From Pseudomonas sp. PDM15 (GTDB taxonomy: Bacteria > Pseudomonadota > Gammaproteobacteria > Pseudomonadales > Pseudomonadaceae), in NCBI RefSeq assembly GCF_014851565.1, contig NZ_JACVAA010000005.1:124001-188000 (forward strand): a DNA stretch of 64,000 nucleotides, read 5' to 3'. The translations under genes and the position numbers were made by a program. How positions within the stretch are numbered: position 1 is the stretch's first letter; each line of letters begins with the position of its first letter. The notes under the pieces were generated by a model. It saw only the letters and a program-made list of their open reading frames with translations, ran no database searches and was not told where the DNA came from. Positions 12,739-24,613 of the stretch are shown here, one piece after another.

Positions 12739-14424
12739 ATGCAAACCTGGCAACAGCTCTATACCCCGCTCGGCAGCCTGGGCCTGTCGGCGTTCGCCGC
12801 ACTGATCCCGATCATCTTCTTCTTCCTGGCCCTGGCCGTGTTCCGCCTCAAGGGCCACATCGCCGGCACCATCACCCTGGCGCTGTCACTGCTGGTGGCG
12901 ATCTTCGCCTTCGGCATGCCGGCCGAGAAAGCCTTCGCTGCCGCCGGCTACGGCTTCGCCTACGGCCTGTGGCCGATCGCCTGGATCATCGTCGCCGCGG
13001 TGTTCCTCTACAAACTCGCGGTCAAGAGCGGCCAGTTCGAGGTGATCCGCAGCTCGGTGCTGTCGATAACCGACGACCAGCGCCTGCAGGTGCTACTGAT
13101 CGGCTTCTCCTTCGGTGCCTTCCTCGAAGGTGCGGCCGGCTTTGGCGCGCCGGTGGCGATCACCGCCGCCCTGCTCGTCGGCCTCGGCTTCAACCCGCTG
13201 TACGCCGCCGGCCTGTGCCTGATCGCCAACACCGCACCGGTGGCTTTCGGCGCGCTGGGCATCCCGATCACCGTGGCCGGCCAGGTCACCGGCATCGACG
13301 CCTTCAAGATTGGCGCCATGACCGGCCGCCAGCTGCCGCTGCTGTCGATCATCGTGCCGTTCTGGCTGGTAGCGATGATGGATGGCTGGAAAGGCGTGAA
13401 GGAAACCTGGCCGGCCGCGCTGGTCGCCGGTGGCAGCTTCGCCGTCACCCAGTACTTCACCTCCAACTTCATCGGTCCGGAACTGCCGGACATCACCTCG
13501 GCTCTGGTCAGCCTGATCAGCCTGACCCTGTTCCTCAAGGTCTGGAGCCCGCGTCGCGCCGAAGACAGCGAAGTAGTCGGCGTCTCCGGCGGTGCCGCCA
13601 CCCTGGGCGGTTTCGGCGGCCAGAGCGGCGCCACCCCGTCGCCCTACAGCTTCGGCGAGATTCTCAAGGCCTGGTCGCCCTTCCTGGTGCTGACCGTGCT
13701 GGTCACCATCTGGACCCTCAAGCCGTTCAAGGCCCTGTTCGCTCCAGGCGGCGCGCTGGAGAGCTTCGTCTTCCTGTTCGCAATCCCTCACCTGGACCAG
13801 TTGGTGATGAAGGTCGCGCCGATAGTCACTGCGCCTACTGCCATCCCGGCCGTGTTCAAGCTGGACCCGATCTCCGCCACCGGTACCGCGATCTTCTTCT
13901 CGGCCCTGATCTCCATGCTGATCCTGAAGATCGATATCAAAACTGGTCTGACCACTTTCAAGGAAACCTTCATCGAGCTGAAGTGGCCGATCCTGTCGAT
14001 CGGCATGGTGCTGGCCTTCGCCTTCGTCACCAACTTCTCCGGCATGTCCACCACCCTGGCGCTGGTCCTCGCCGGCACCGGCGCGCTGTTCCCGTTCTTC
14101 TCGCCGTTCCTCGGCTGGCTGGGCGTGTTCCTGACCGGCTCGGACACCTCGTCCAACGCCCTGTTCGGTTCGCTGCAGGCCACCACCGCGCACCAGATCG
14201 GAGTCAACGACACCCTGCTGGTGGCCGCCAACACCAGCGGCGGCGTGACCGGCAAGATGATCTCGCCGCAATCCATCGCCGTGGCCTGCGCCGCCACCGG
14301 CATGGTCGGCAAGGAATCCGACCTGTTCCGCTTCACCCTCAAGCACAGCCTGATCTTCGCCACCTTCGTCGGCCTGATCACCCTGGTCCAGGCCTACTGG
14401 CTGACCGGCATGCTCGTGCATTGA
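12739..14424 (+). CDS. lldP: L-lactate permease
   Basis: Inner-membrane lactate/proton symporter of the LctP family. The start at 12739 ([22 protein letters not shown]) has AGGGAG 9 nt upstream, giving 561 residues with about 12 or more hydrophobic segments. Family hallmarks are [23 protein letters not shown] and, near the C-terminus, [14 protein letters not shown] and [19 protein letters not shown]. It is first in the lldP-lldD-dld series, controlled by the operator upstream. A longer start at 12628 would run through the operator and is unlikely. Confidence 0.97.
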   Translation: MQTWQQLYTPLGSLGLSAFAALIPIIFFFLALAVFRLKGHIAGTITLALSLLVAIFAFGMPAEKAFAAAGYGFAYGLWPIAWIIVAAVFLYKLAVKSGQFEVIRSSVLSITDDQRLQVLLIGFSFGAFLEGAAGFGAPVAITAALLVGLGFNPLYAAGLCLIANTAPVAFGALGIPITVAGQVTGIDAFKIGAMTGRQLPLLSIIVPFWLVAMMDGWKGVKETWPAALVAGGSFAVTQYFTSNFIGPELPDITSALVSLISLTLFLKVWSPRRAEDSEVVGVSGGAATLGGFGGQSGATPSPYSFGEILKAWSPFLVLTVLVTIWTLKPFKALFAPGGALESFVFLFAIPHLDQLVMKVAPIVTAPTAIPAVFKLDPISATGTAIFFSALISMLILKIDIKTGLTTFKETFIELKWPILSIGMVLAFAFVTNFSGMSTTLALVLAGTGALFPFFSPFLGWLGVFLTGSDTSSNALFGSLQATTAHQIGVNDTLLVAANTSGGVTGKMISPQSIAVACAATGMVGKESDLFRFTLKHSLIFATFVGLITLVQAYWLTGMLVH

Positions 14425-14431
14425 GGACATT

Positions 14432-14551
14432 CGGATCTGCTGCGCGTCGGCGATACAGCGTTAGACATGGGCTCGGGCTGCTCATTTACAGCTCGTAAAC
14501 TCCGCGCCCTCGGCCATGTCTGCCTTGTCTCGCTCTAGCTCGCGAGATCCG
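14432..14551. repeat. Imperfect long palindromic element between lldP and lldD
   Basis: Nested inverted repeats: CGGATCT (14432-14438) pairs with AGATCCG (14545-14551), and AGACATGG (14463-14470) pairs with CCATGTCT (14514-14521). It fills the 170-bp gap. It looks like a dispersed REP/MITE-like pseudomonad element, a judgement from memory of similar sequences. It may form a large mRNA hairpin separating permease and dehydrogenase expression. Confidence 0.6.
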
Positions 14552-14594
14552 CCCGCAACATCGTTGTTCCCATTTTCCAACGGATGAGAAGCCA

Positions 14595-15740
14595 ATGATC
14601 ATCTCCGCCTCCACCGACTACCGCGCCGCCGCGCAGCGCAAGCTGCCGCCGTTCCTGTTCCACTACATCGATGGTGGCGCCTACGCCGAGTACACGCTGC
14701 GGCGCAACGTCGAGGACCTGGCCAGTATTGCCCTGCGGCAGCGCGTGCTGAAGAACATGTCCGAGCTGAGCCTGGAAACCGAGCTGTTCGGCGAGAAGCT
14801 GGCCATGCCGGTGGCCCTGGCCCCGGTCGGCCTGACCGGCATGTACGCCCGCCGCGGCGAAGTGCAGGCGGCCAAGGCGGCGGCGGCCAAGGGCATTCCC
14901 TTCACCCTGTCCACCGTGTCGGTCTGCCCGATCGAGGAAGTGGCGCCGGCCATCGACCGGCCGATGTGGTTCCAGCTCTATGTGCTGAAGGACCGCGGCT
15001 TCATGCGCAATGCCCTGGAGCGGGCCAAGGCCGCCGGCGTCACCACCCTGGTGTTCACCGTCGACATGCCCACCCCCGGCGCGCGCTACCGCGATGCCCA
15101 CTCCGGCATGAGCGGTCCCAACGCCGCCCTGCGCCGGGTGCTGCAAGCCATGACCCACCCGGCCTGGGCCTGGGACGTGGGCGTGCTGGGCAAGCCGCAC
15201 GACCTCGGCAACATCTCCACCTATCGTGGCAACCCCACCGGCCTGGCCGATTATATCGGCTGGCTGGGGGCCAATTTCGACCCGTCGATCTCCTGGAAGG
15301 ATCTGGAATGGATCCGTGAATTCTGGGACGGCCCGATGGTGATCAAGGGCATCCTCGACCCCGAGGACGCCCGCGACGCCGTGAAATTCGGCGCCGACGG
15401 CATCGTCGTGTCCAACCACGGCGGCCGCCAGCTCGACGGCGTGCTGTCCAGCGCCCGCGCCCTGCCGGCCATCGCCGACGCGGTGAAGGGCGAGCTGAAG
15501 ATCCTTGCCGACTCCGGCATCCGCACCGGCCTCGACGTGGTGCGCATGCTCGCCCTCGGCGCCGACGGCGTGATGCTCGGCCGCGCCTTCGTCTACGCCC
15601 TGGCCGCCGCCGGTGGCGCCGGGGTGAGCAACCTGCTCGATCTGTTCGAGAAGGAAATGCGCGTGGCCATGGTCCTGACCGGCGCCAAGTCGATCGCGGA
15701 GATCAGCCGCGATTCGCTGGTGCGTGAACTGGGCGTCTGA
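14595..15740 (+). CDS. lldD: FMN-dependent L-lactate dehydrogenase
   Basis: Membrane-associated flavoenzyme oxidising L-lactate to pyruvate and passing electrons to the quinone pool. The 381 residues show the alpha-hydroxyacid oxidase fold: [29 protein letters not shown] at the start (in two conserved blocks), the segment [16 protein letters not shown], and the active-site signature [12 protein letters not shown] with catalytic His and Arg. The phosphate-binding end is [20 protein letters not shown]. Length is typical. It sits between the permease and the FAD/Fe-S dehydrogenase. Confidence 0.97.
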   Translation: MIISASTDYRAAAQRKLPPFLFHYIDGGAYAEYTLRRNVEDLASIALRQRVLKNMSELSLETELFGEKLAMPVALAPVGLTGMYARRGEVQAAKAAAAKGIPFTLSTVSVCPIEEVAPAIDRPMWFQLYVLKDRGFMRNALERAKAAGVTTLVFTVDMPTPGARYRDAHSGMSGPNAALRRVLQAMTHPAWAWDVGVLGKPHDLGNISTYRGNPTGLADYIGWLGANFDPSISWKDLEWIREFWDGPMVIKGILDPEDARDAVKFGADGIVVSNHGGRQLDGVLSSARALPAIADAVKGELKILADSGIRTGLDVVRMLALGADGVMLGRAFVYALAAAGGAGVSNLLDLFEKEMRVAMVLTGAKSIAEISRDSLVRELGV

Positions 15741-15749
15741 CGTTCTAGT

Positions 15750-15842
15750 CCCCTCTCCCTCCGGGAGAGGGCTAGGGTGAGGGAAAGTTCGAGTCGCCCA
15801 CGGCACCCTCACCCCCGGCCCCTCTCCCAGTGGGAGAGGGGA
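15750..15842. repeat. REP-like double hairpin between lldD and the D-lactate dehydrogenase gene
   Basis: Two short hairpins (CCCTCTCCC-tcc-GGGAGAGGG and CCCCTCTCCC-agt-GGGAGAGGGG) flank a core in which TAGGGTGAGGG pairs with CCCTCACCC. This pattern is a familiar dispersed element in pseudomonad and related genomes. It could act as a processing or attenuation element inside the lld operon. Confidence 0.7.
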
Positions 15843-15872
15843 GATAAAAACACCGTGATACATGGAGCACGC

Positions 15873-18698
<2,826 letters not shown>

Positions 18699-18763
18699 CT
18701 CAGTCGACTACACACGGGCCCGCTTGCCGGGCTCGCTTCGACGACTGAAGAGGAGAGACCTCG

Positions 18764-19036
18764 ATGAAGCGTACTGCCCTGATTCTTGCCTGTGCCCTCG
18801 CCGCCTCGCCGGCGTTCGCCAACGACGATCTGTGCGCCACTAACCTGCAGAAGATCGATGACCAGCTGGCCAGCCAGACCGCCCTCGGCGAGGCCGCCAA
18901 GCAGCAGGTCGAAGATCTGCGCAAGCAGGCCGTGCAAGCCCAGCAGGCCGGTGATATGGAAGGCTGTGCCGGGCATGCCGGCCAAGCCGTGACCCTGCTG
19001 GAGAAAACCGGCAAGGGCGACGGCCCGGCCAATTGA
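18764..19036 (+). CDS. Small exported helical protein, paralogue of the next gene
   Basis: Unknown function. The 90-residue product has a clear Sec signal peptide (MKRTALILACALAASPAFA, cut before NDD). The mature part of about 71 residues is mostly helical, with two Cys: DLCATNLQKIDDQL and GDMEGCAGHAGQAVTLLEKTG. The ribosome site GAAGAGGAG is good. The pattern C-x4-(K)ID-x2-L near the front and HxGxxVxLLE near the back recurs in the following gene, so the two look like diverged duplicates. It follows the D-lactate dehydrogenase by 65 bp. Confidence 0.8.
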   Translation: MKRTALILACALAASPAFANDDLCATNLQKIDDQLASQTALGEAAKQQVEDLRKQAVQAQQAGDMEGCAGHAGQAVTLLEKTGKGDGPAN

Positions 19037-19113
19037 CGGCTGGAGAGCCGGCGGCACGGCGGACCTGGCGTCCGTCTCTATACTGAGTTCACCCCATCCA
19101 TGGAGGACTCACC

Positions 19114-19359
19114 ATGCGCCGGCTCTTCCTGCTCTGCTCTACCCTGCTGTTCAGCACCTCGCTATGGGCCATGCACTGCCCCCAGGACATGGCCAAGATC
19201 GACGAAATGCTCAAGACCGACCCGCCCGCCGATGCCGAAGTGCTGGCCGAAGTGCAGCGCCTGCGCGCAGAAGGCGAGCAGCTGCACAAGTCGGGCAATC
19301 ACGGTGAGTCGGTGAAGGTGCTGGAGGAAGCGCTGAACCTGCTGCAGGCCAGCGAGTAG
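19114..19359 (+). CDS. Small exported helical protein, paralogue of the preceding gene
   Basis: Unknown function. The 81-residue product has a signal peptide MRRLFLLCSTLLFSTSLWA and a short helical mature domain starting MHCPQDMAKIDEML. It shares with its neighbour the CxxxMxKID front and the GNHGESVKVLEEALNLL end, but lacks the second Cys. The ribosome site is GGAGG. Its stop abuts the stop of the convergent histidine kinase gene (19359/19360). The position beside a sensor kinase is suggestive but shows nothing by itself. Confidence 0.8.
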   Translation: MRRLFLLCSTLLFSTSLWAMHCPQDMAKIDEMLKTDPPADAEVLAEVQRLRAEGEQLHKSGNHGESVKVLEEALNLLQASE

Positions 19360-22278
19360 TCAGGCTTCCTGACCGAGCAGCGACAGCGCCATCTGGCGCA
19401 GTTGCTGCAGGTCCACCGGCTTCAGCAGGCAGGCCTGCGCCCCCCTGGCGCGGGCTTCCGCCAACAGCTCCTCGTCGGCCGCAGCGCTGACCACCAGCAC
19501 CGGCACCTCGGCCAGGCGCGGCTCGTTGCGCATGTACTCCAGCACCTCCAGGCCGCTGCCATCGGGCAGATCGAGATCGAGCAGCACCAGCGCCGGCGTC
19601 TGCTCGCTGAGTTGCAGCAGCGCACGGCGCACAGAGCCCACGCCGCCGACCACCGCCATCTCGCGCAGCCCTTCCTGCAGCACCCGCAGGCAGGCCGGAT
19701 GGTCTTCCACGCAGAGCACCTGGGCCAGCACCTGGCGCGCACGCGTCGCGGCCGGCTTTTCAGCGGCCCCATCGAGCGGCGGCTCGGCGGCGCTGGGCAG
19801 CTCGATCCAGAAACGGCTACCCAGGCCGATGTCACTGGTGAAGCCCATCTCGCCACCCATCAGCTCCGCCAGTTCGCGGCACAGCACCAGGCCGATGCCG
19901 GTGCCAGGGATATTGGAGTTCTCCCGGCCGAGCCGCTGGAACGGCTGGAACAGCTGCGCCTGCTGTTCGGTGCTGAGGCCAGGACCACTGTCATCGACCC
20001 ACAGGCGCACACCGCTGGCACGCACCTCGTAGCCCATGCGGATCATGCCCTGCGGGCTGTTGTACTTGATCGCGTTGGACAGCAGGTTGAGCATCACCTG
20101 GCGCAGGCGGCGCAGATCGGCCAGGACGAACAGCGGCGGATGGGCCTCGGCCAGTACCTGCAGCTGCAGGCGGCGCTGCTGCACCTCGGGCTGGATCAGC
20201 TCAGCGCAACTGCGTAGCAACGGGCCGATATCCACCGGTTGCAGCTGCAGCTGCTGCTGGCGGCTCTCGATGCTGGAAAGGTCGAGAATGTCGTCCACCA
20301 GCGAGGTCAGGTGCCGGCTGGCCAGCACGATTTCGCGGGCGTATTCCGCCTCCTGATTGCGCTCGGCATGGTCCTGGGCCTCCAGCTCGATCAGTTGGGC
20401 GAAGCCGTGGATGGCATTGAGCGGCGTGCGCAGTTCGTGGCTCATGCTGGACAGGAAACGGCTCTTGGCCTGGCTGGCGGCCTGGGCCTCGTGGCTGGCT
20501 CGGCGCAACTCTTCCTGCACCTGCTTGAGGCGGGTGATGTCGACGTGGGTGCCCGCCGCTCGTACCGCGCGGCCCTCGGCGTCACGCTCGATCACCTTGC
20601 CGCGGCTGAGCAGCCAGACGTAGCGGCCCAGACCATCGGCATAGCGGTACTCGGCCTCGAAGAAGTCCTCGGCGCTGTCATCGGCCATGCTCAGGCGCAG
20701 GTGGCGCACTCGTGGCAGGTCGTCCGGATGCACGCGCCGGTTGAATTCGGCGAACGGCATGCAGTCGCTGGGCAGCCCGAAGCGCCGCACGAAGCGGTCG
20801 CTGATGCGGATGCTGAGGCTCTCCGCCTCCACTTCCCAGAGGCTCTCGGTGGTGCTCTCCAGCACCAGCTCCAGGGTGCGCTGAGCCCGCAGGCGACTCT
20901 CCTCGCTGGCCTGCAACTGCTGGCCGGCGTGCTGCACTTCCACCGCCATCTCGGCCATCTCGGCGATCGAGGTCGGTGGCGCCGCCGGCTTGCGCTCGCC
21001 CACCGCCAGGCTGCGCATCATGCCAACGATACCGGCGATGGGCTCGGCCAACTCGTTGCTCAGGCGCCGCGAGCGTGTCCACATCCAGGTACCGAACAGC
21101 AGATAGAAGAACACCAGGCCGGCGATCAGCAGGTAGCCGATGATCTGGTATTGCTCGGCCAGGCGGTTGGTCTCGCTGAAGATGTTCGCCTCGTCCACCA
21201 CCAGCAACAGGCGCCAGCCGGTCTGCGGAATCTCGCTCCAGGCCATCAGTTGGCCACGGCCGCCGAGCTGCACCTCGACCACGCCGTGGTGCCGGGTGGC
21301 CATGGCCTCCAGCAGCGGACGCAGGCCCTGCTGGCGATCCAGCTTGAAGTCAGCCGGTTTGAGTACCTCGCGGCTGACCGCCTCGGCGTAGGAGTAGCTG
21401 GTCAGCTCGCGCAGGCCGAAGTCCTTCTCGCCCGCCGTGGGCAGGGCCATGATCGCGTTGTCGCTGCCCACCAGCAGCGCATATCCCTGCCAGGGCACCT
21501 GCAGGTTGCCGATCTCAGCGAGCATCTGCCCGACCGTCACGTCCAGGCCGGCGACGCCCTCGAGGAAGTTATCGCGATAGACCGGGGCGATGGCCGACAT
21601 CATCCAGCCCTGACCGGCCGGATCGAGGTAGACCTCGGTCCACACGGTGCTGCGCTTGGGGTTGTGCTCGGCGTTGGCCAGGTAATAGAAGTTGTACTGC
21701 GGGATGACCATGTCATGCGGGTACTGCTGCAGCACATCGAAATACGGGTAGATGCGGTTGTAGCTGTCCCAGGTGTTGAAGTAGACCGCCGCCACCAGCG
21801 GATCAGCCTGGCGGATCGAACGCATCAGCGGGTCCACCCGCGACAGGCGTAGTGCCTTGGCGCGGTCCTGCTTGGCCGGTGGCGTAGCGGCGGAATAGAA
21901 GGAGGCGGCGCGGCCATCGTCGCTGCTGCTGTAGAACACGCCGCTCGGTGCGCTGGCGTGACGCTTGCGCTCCAGCTCGTCCGGGGCGAAGCGGTGATCG
22001 CTCAGGGCCTCGGTCACCGCGTCACGGTAGATGCCGACCTGGGCCTCGATGGCGCGCAGACGGCTGTCGATCACCTGCCCTTCGCGGCGCACAGCGCTGT
22101 CCAGATCCTGCAGCGCACTGCTCTGCAGATAACCGACCTGGGCCTCGCGGATGGATTCGTTGGTGTAGAGATAGACGGCGATCAGCACCGACTCCACCAG
22201 TACCAGGGGAATCAGCGCACTCTGCAGGAACGCTCGCCAGATCCAGCGGCGCAAAGGCTTGAGTGGTGCGAGCGGCAT
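19360..22278 (-). CDS. Hybrid sensor histidine kinase (Cache-PAS-HisKA-HATPase-REC)
   Basis: Membrane sensor kinase of 972 residues; the start MPLAPLKPLRRWIWRAFLQ at 22278 has GAGGAG 6 nt upstream. A first membrane segment at ~18-40 is followed by a large periplasmic Cache-type sensor (~45-350) and a second segment at ~365-385. Then come a PAS/PAC region (~460-590), HisKA with the phosphoacceptor in SSMSHELRTPLNAIHG, and HATPase_c (NLLSNAIKY, DSGPGLS, PGTGIGLVLCRELAELMGG). The C-terminal receiver has its phosphoacceptor Asp in ALVLLDLDLPDGSGLE. No separate response regulator is adjacent, so signalling may go through an unlinked phosphotransfer protein. It is transcribed away from ssrA. Confidence 0.93.
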   Translation of the reverse strand: MPLAPLKPLRRWIWRAFLQSALIPLVLVESVLIAVYLYTNESIREAQVGYLQSSALQDLDSAVRREGQVIDSRLRAIEAQVGIYRDAVTEALSDHRFAPDELERKRHASAPSGVFYSSSDDGRAASFYSAATPPAKQDRAKALRLSRVDPLMRSIRQADPLVAAVYFNTWDSYNRIYPYFDVLQQYPHDMVIPQYNFYYLANAEHNPKRSTVWTEVYLDPAGQGWMMSAIAPVYRDNFLEGVAGLDVTVGQMLAEIGNLQVPWQGYALLVGSDNAIMALPTAGEKDFGLRELTSYSYAEAVSREVLKPADFKLDRQQGLRPLLEAMATRHHGVVEVQLGGRGQLMAWSEIPQTGWRLLLVVDEANIFSETNRLAEQYQIIGYLLIAGLVFFYLLFGTWMWTRSRRLSNELAEPIAGIVGMMRSLAVGERKPAAPPTSIAEMAEMAVEVQHAGQQLQASEESRLRAQRTLELVLESTTESLWEVEAESLSIRISDRFVRRFGLPSDCMPFAEFNRRVHPDDLPRVRHLRLSMADDSAEDFFEAEYRYADGLGRYVWLLSRGKVIERDAEGRAVRAAGTHVDITRLKQVQEELRRASHEAQAASQAKSRFLSSMSHELRTPLNAIHGFAQLIELEAQDHAERNQEAEYAREIVLASRHLTSLVDDILDLSSIESRQQQLQLQPVDIGPLLRSCAELIQPEVQQRRLQLQVLAEAHPPLFVLADLRRLRQVMLNLLSNAIKYNSPQGMIRMGYEVRASGVRLWVDDSGPGLSTEQQAQLFQPFQRLGRENSNIPGTGIGLVLCRELAELMGGEMGFTSDIGLGSRFWIELPSAAEPPLDGAAEKPAATRARQVLAQVLCVEDHPACLRVLQEGLREMAVVGGVGSVRRALLQLSEQTPALVLLDLDLPDGSGLEVLEYMRNEPRLAEVPVLVVSAAADEELLAEARARGAQACLLKPVDLQQLRQMALSLLGQEA

Positions 22279-22424
22279 CCGTCGCTCCTCGAATTCTAAT
22301 CTGAAGAGGATGGCACAAGACCGCCGAACGGCCAGTGCCTGCCAGGCATTGTACTGGCAGTTCGATGGTCGACGCTGGTGAACCTTTGCCGTACACTGCC
22401 TATTAAACCTCGCAAGAGAGTTCT

Positions 22425-22782
22425 GGGGCCGATTAGGATTCGACGCCGGTAGCAAAACTTGAGGGGCATGCCGAGTAGGTGACAGTTCTCGTAAATCCGC
22501 TGCCACAACTTTATAGTTGCCAACGACGACAACTACGCTCTAGCCGCCTAAGTGCCGCTAGCTGACCCTAGGGGATGCCTGTAAACCCGACGATTAGGTC
22601 AGTCAGATAGAACAGGATCGCCGCCAAGCTCGCTGCAGGTGTAACGGCTAAAACTTATGCAGCTCGCTCCAAGCGCCCTGCCACTCGGGCCGCGCGGAGT
22701 TAACTCAGTAGAGATGGCTAAGCATGTAGAACCGATAGCGGAGAGCTGGCGGACGGGGGTTCAAATCCCCCCGGCTCCACCA
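22425..22782 (+). ncRNA. ssrA: Transfer-messenger RNA (tmRNA), one-piece
   Basis: Rescues stalled ribosomes together with SmpB. The 5' end GGGGCCG pairs with CGGCTCC at the 3' end, followed by encoded CCA, forming the alanyl acceptor stem. The T-arm GGGGGTTCAAATCCCCC is clear. The resume frame GCC-AAC-GAC-GAC-AAC-TAC-GCT starts in the line 22501-22560 and ends at TAA, giving tag ANDDNYALAA. Length 358 nt. The 3' end is used as a phage integration site, and the gene stays intact because the prophage supplies the last bases and a terminator. Confidence 0.97.
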
Positions 22783-22784
22783 AA
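22757..22784 (+). other. attL core of the ssrA-integrated prophage
   Basis: A 28-bp sequence covering the tmRNA T-arm 3' part, acceptor stem and CCA, plus AA, is repeated exactly at 33661-33688 in the same orientation. Similarity beyond it continues with mismatches through the terminator. tRNA/tmRNA 3' ends are standard tyrosine-recombinase targets, and an integrase gene lies just inside. Confidence 0.92.
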
Positions 22785-22788
22785 TAAG

Positions 22789-22826
22789 CCCCTGATTTTC
22801 CTAGAGAAAGTCAGGGGTTTTTCTTT
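22789..22826 (+). terminator. tmRNA terminator, phage-supplied copy
   Basis: CCCCTGATTTTC pairs with GAAAGTCAGGGG (one G-U) followed by TTTTTCTTT. It starts 7 bp after the tmRNA CCA and, lying inside the attL boundary, belongs to the prophage. The corresponding host copy lies after attR. Confidence 0.88.
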
Positions 22827-22828
22827 GG

Positions 22829-22848
22829 GTGTCGAAAAAGTGTCGAAA
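22829..22848 (+). repeat. Tandem GTGTCGAA pair, left copy (candidate integrase arm site)
   Basis: Two GTGTCGAAA units 11 bp apart just inside the left end. The same pair with one mismatch occurs just inside the right end (33550-33569), same orientation. Position and symmetry suggest recombinase arm-type sites. The following 236 bp (22849-23084) show no gene or other feature I can support. Confidence 0.5.
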
Positions 22849-23084
22849 CGACCCACGCGCAAGGCGAGAAAAAATTTGCAGGCATCGGCTGGCCCCAGAC
22901 ACCATTTTGACGTAGAAGTTATATAAATAATTTGCATTCAAGATGATCCGCCCCACTCTCCGCGCGGTCTCTGATAGTTCAGCTTGCAGCGCTTGCGCCT
23001 CGTCTTTCCGCTGAAGAACTGGCAAGGAATGTGGCTCCCCACCTGAGCAGCAGTAGGCATGCTCGCTTAGAAGGTTGCAGCCCA

Positions 23085-23462
23085 ATGGGTACGCTTTACC
23101 GAGAGCGGTACGAGGTTCCTCTCGTGCAGCTTCCAGGCCAGCTATTTTTAGACGTTATGTGTCACGCAAGCAGAGTTTTGCTTGTGAATGTCCTCTATCA
23201 GGACGTGACACAGGCGGTCTACTACCCAGCTGAGAACGCCGAAATTCCTTGCGATGAGGCTGAGCGGGCATGCCGGATGGCCTTGGAGCATTTTCGCTCA
23301 AGCTCTTTTGATCTCTATGTACACGACCGGAGCAAGGTTCTCCGGCGTTGCGCCCTCATACTGGAACCCAATGCTCCGCTGTATGACGGAATCCTCTTTA
23401 AGATCGACGAAACCGATCAACGCGAGAGTGCGGCTAATGGCCCTAACCTCAGCGCATCCTGA
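23085..23462 (+). CDS. Hypothetical prophage protein next to the integrase
   Basis: Not recognised. From ATG 23085 (MGTLYRERYEVPLVQLPGQ, AAGG ribosome site about 9 nt upstream) the frame encodes 125 residues. The composition looks soluble and globular: helices around DEAERACRMALEHF and strands around SRVLLVNVLY and RRCALILEPNAP. There is no signal peptide or membrane segment. The last 46 bp overlap the end of the convergent integrase gene. It sits between attL and the integrase, a place where accessory genes are common. A longer start at 23031 is possible but has no good ribosome site. Confidence 0.55.
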   Translation: MGTLYRERYEVPLVQLPGQLFLDVMCHASRVLLVNVLYQDVTQAVYYPAENAEIPCDEAERACRMALEHFRSSSFDLYVHDRSKVLRRCALILEPNAPLYDGILFKIDETDQRESAANGPNLSAS

Positions 23463-24409
23463 AGGTGATCTGGCGCCAAGTGCGCATAGCGCATAGTCAT
23501 GGCCAAGCTCGAGTGACCCAGGATCTTTTGCAGCGTAAGGATGTTGCCACCGTTCTGGATGAAGTGACTGGCGAAGGTATGTCGGAGAGAATGGGCCGCC
23601 TGCCCCTTCGGCAGCTCAATAGTCGTCCTGGCGAGGGCTCTGCGAAACGAGGTGATAGCCGAGTTCGGCTGACCATGCTGTTTCCAGTGTCTAAGGATTT
23701 TGGCTTCTAGCTCAGTCGTGATGGGTACTGATCGGACCTTACCGCTCTTGGTCCCACTGAAGGTAATCACCGCATTACGTAGCCCGGTCCGCTTCAGCTT
23801 CTCGGCCTCTGACCAACGTGCGCCGGTGGCCAGACAGATGAGCGTGATGATTTCGACATGTGGGTTATCACAGCCACTGCGGATAGCCTCCAACAGCTCG
23901 GCAATCTGATCGGTCGTCAGCCAGGACAATTCACGTTCCTGGATCTTCAACGGCTTCACCAGGGCCAGCGGATTGGCGTAGTCGATAACTCCTAGGCCTC
24001 GCAGTTCGTTGTAGAGCGAACGCAGATAGCCAAGCTCATTGTTGAGAGTCTTAGGCGAAACGCCCTCCCCTAGCCTGACGCGGCGATCATGAGCGTAGGT
24101 CTGCGGGTCGAGCTTGGCGGCCTGCGGATTGCGAAGTCGCTTAGCGAGCAAATCCAGCTTGGAGCGGCGGCGCTCCCCGTCCCTGAGAGAGTGCCCATGC
24201 AGGTCGAACCAAGCGGCGACCAGCTCGGTCAATCGGCGGGTGTCAGTTGGTTTGGGTGACCAGCTCGGATTGTCTACGACCTTGGAACGGCAATTAGCCT
24301 CGAACCGCTGAGCTTCTGCCTTGGTCTTGAGAATCTTGCGGAAGCGCTTGCCCTTGATCGGCTCTATGTCGACCTTCCAGCGGCCATCGACTAATTGCTC
24401 AATGGCCAT
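23417..24409 (-). CDS. Tyrosine recombinase (phage integrase)
   Basis: Integrase that would recombine phage and ssrA attachment sites. The start MAIEQLVDGRWKVDIEPIKGKRFRKI at 24409 gives 330 residues. It has an N-terminal arm-binding domain, a SAM-like core-binding domain (~65-155) and a catalytic domain. Catalytic residues are visible: Arg in CLATGARWSEAEKL, Lys in FSGTKSGKVRSVPI, the HxxR box HSLRHTFASHFIQNGG, and Tyr in TMRYAHLAPDHL. It lies close to attL and reads toward it, the usual arrangement. The ribosome site is weak. Up to 36 extra upstream residues are open but overlap the small gene before it. Confidence 0.93.
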   Translation of the reverse strand: MAIEQLVDGRWKVDIEPIKGKRFRKILKTKAEAQRFEANCRSKVVDNPSWSPKPTDTRRLTELVAAWFDLHGHSLRDGERRRSKLDLLAKRLRNPQAAKLDPQTYAHDRRVRLGEGVSPKTLNNELGYLRSLYNELRGLGVIDYANPLALVKPLKIQERELSWLTTDQIAELLEAIRSGCDNPHVEIITLICLATGARWSEAEKLKRTGLRNAVITFSGTKSGKVRSVPITTELEAKILRHWKQHGQPNSAITSFRRALARTTIELPKGQAAHSLRHTFASHFIQNGGNILTLQKILGHSSLAMTMRYAHLAPDHLQDALRLGPLAALSR

Positions 24410-24423
24410 TGCAGAAAAGCACG

Positions 24424-24585
24424 CTAGTGCATAGTGAGCAGCACCACAAACGCAACCAAAAAGACAGAAAAGACAATAAAGAAGCCCCATGAAAGGGCTT
24501 TCGCTCGGAAGGCACACGAGGGGCAGTCGTCAGCGTCTGACGGCCAATCTCTCCCACAATCCGGGCATTTGGGGGTGTTCTGCAT
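24424..24585 (-). CDS. Tiny zinc-ribbon membrane protein of the prophage
   Basis: A 53-residue frame from ATG 24585 begins MQNTPKCPDCGRDWPSDADD and continues CPSC, giving a CxxC...CxxC zinc ribbon (residues 7-24). A single strongly hydrophobic segment follows (~34-51, GFFIVFSVFLVAFVVLL). It lies between the replication initiator and integrase on the same strand. Function unknown; a membrane-anchored metal-binding protein is all that can be seen. Supported by the regular cysteine spacing and clean operon fit. No strong ribosome site. Confidence 0.6.
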   Translation of the reverse strand: MQNTPKCPDCGRDWPSDADDCPSCAFRAKALSWGFFIVFSVFLVAFVVLLTMH

Positions 24586-24613
24586 AGCATCGACTCAGAA
24601 ATAGAGACGGAGA

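Noticed and set aside
22279..22506. Longer N-terminus of the hybrid kinase overlapping ssrA
   Set aside because: The ATG at 22278 has GAGGAG at proper spacing and precedes the first membrane helix; the extension would read through the tmRNA gene.
22507..22782. A serine-type tRNA at the end of the region
   Set aside because: The tRNA-like 3' end belongs to tmRNA: the acceptor stem pairs with 22425-22431 and a tag reading frame is present.
22657..22926. Open frame running from the tmRNA across attL
   Set aside because: It overlaps the tmRNA 3' domain and terminator; no ribosome site and no protein-like composition.
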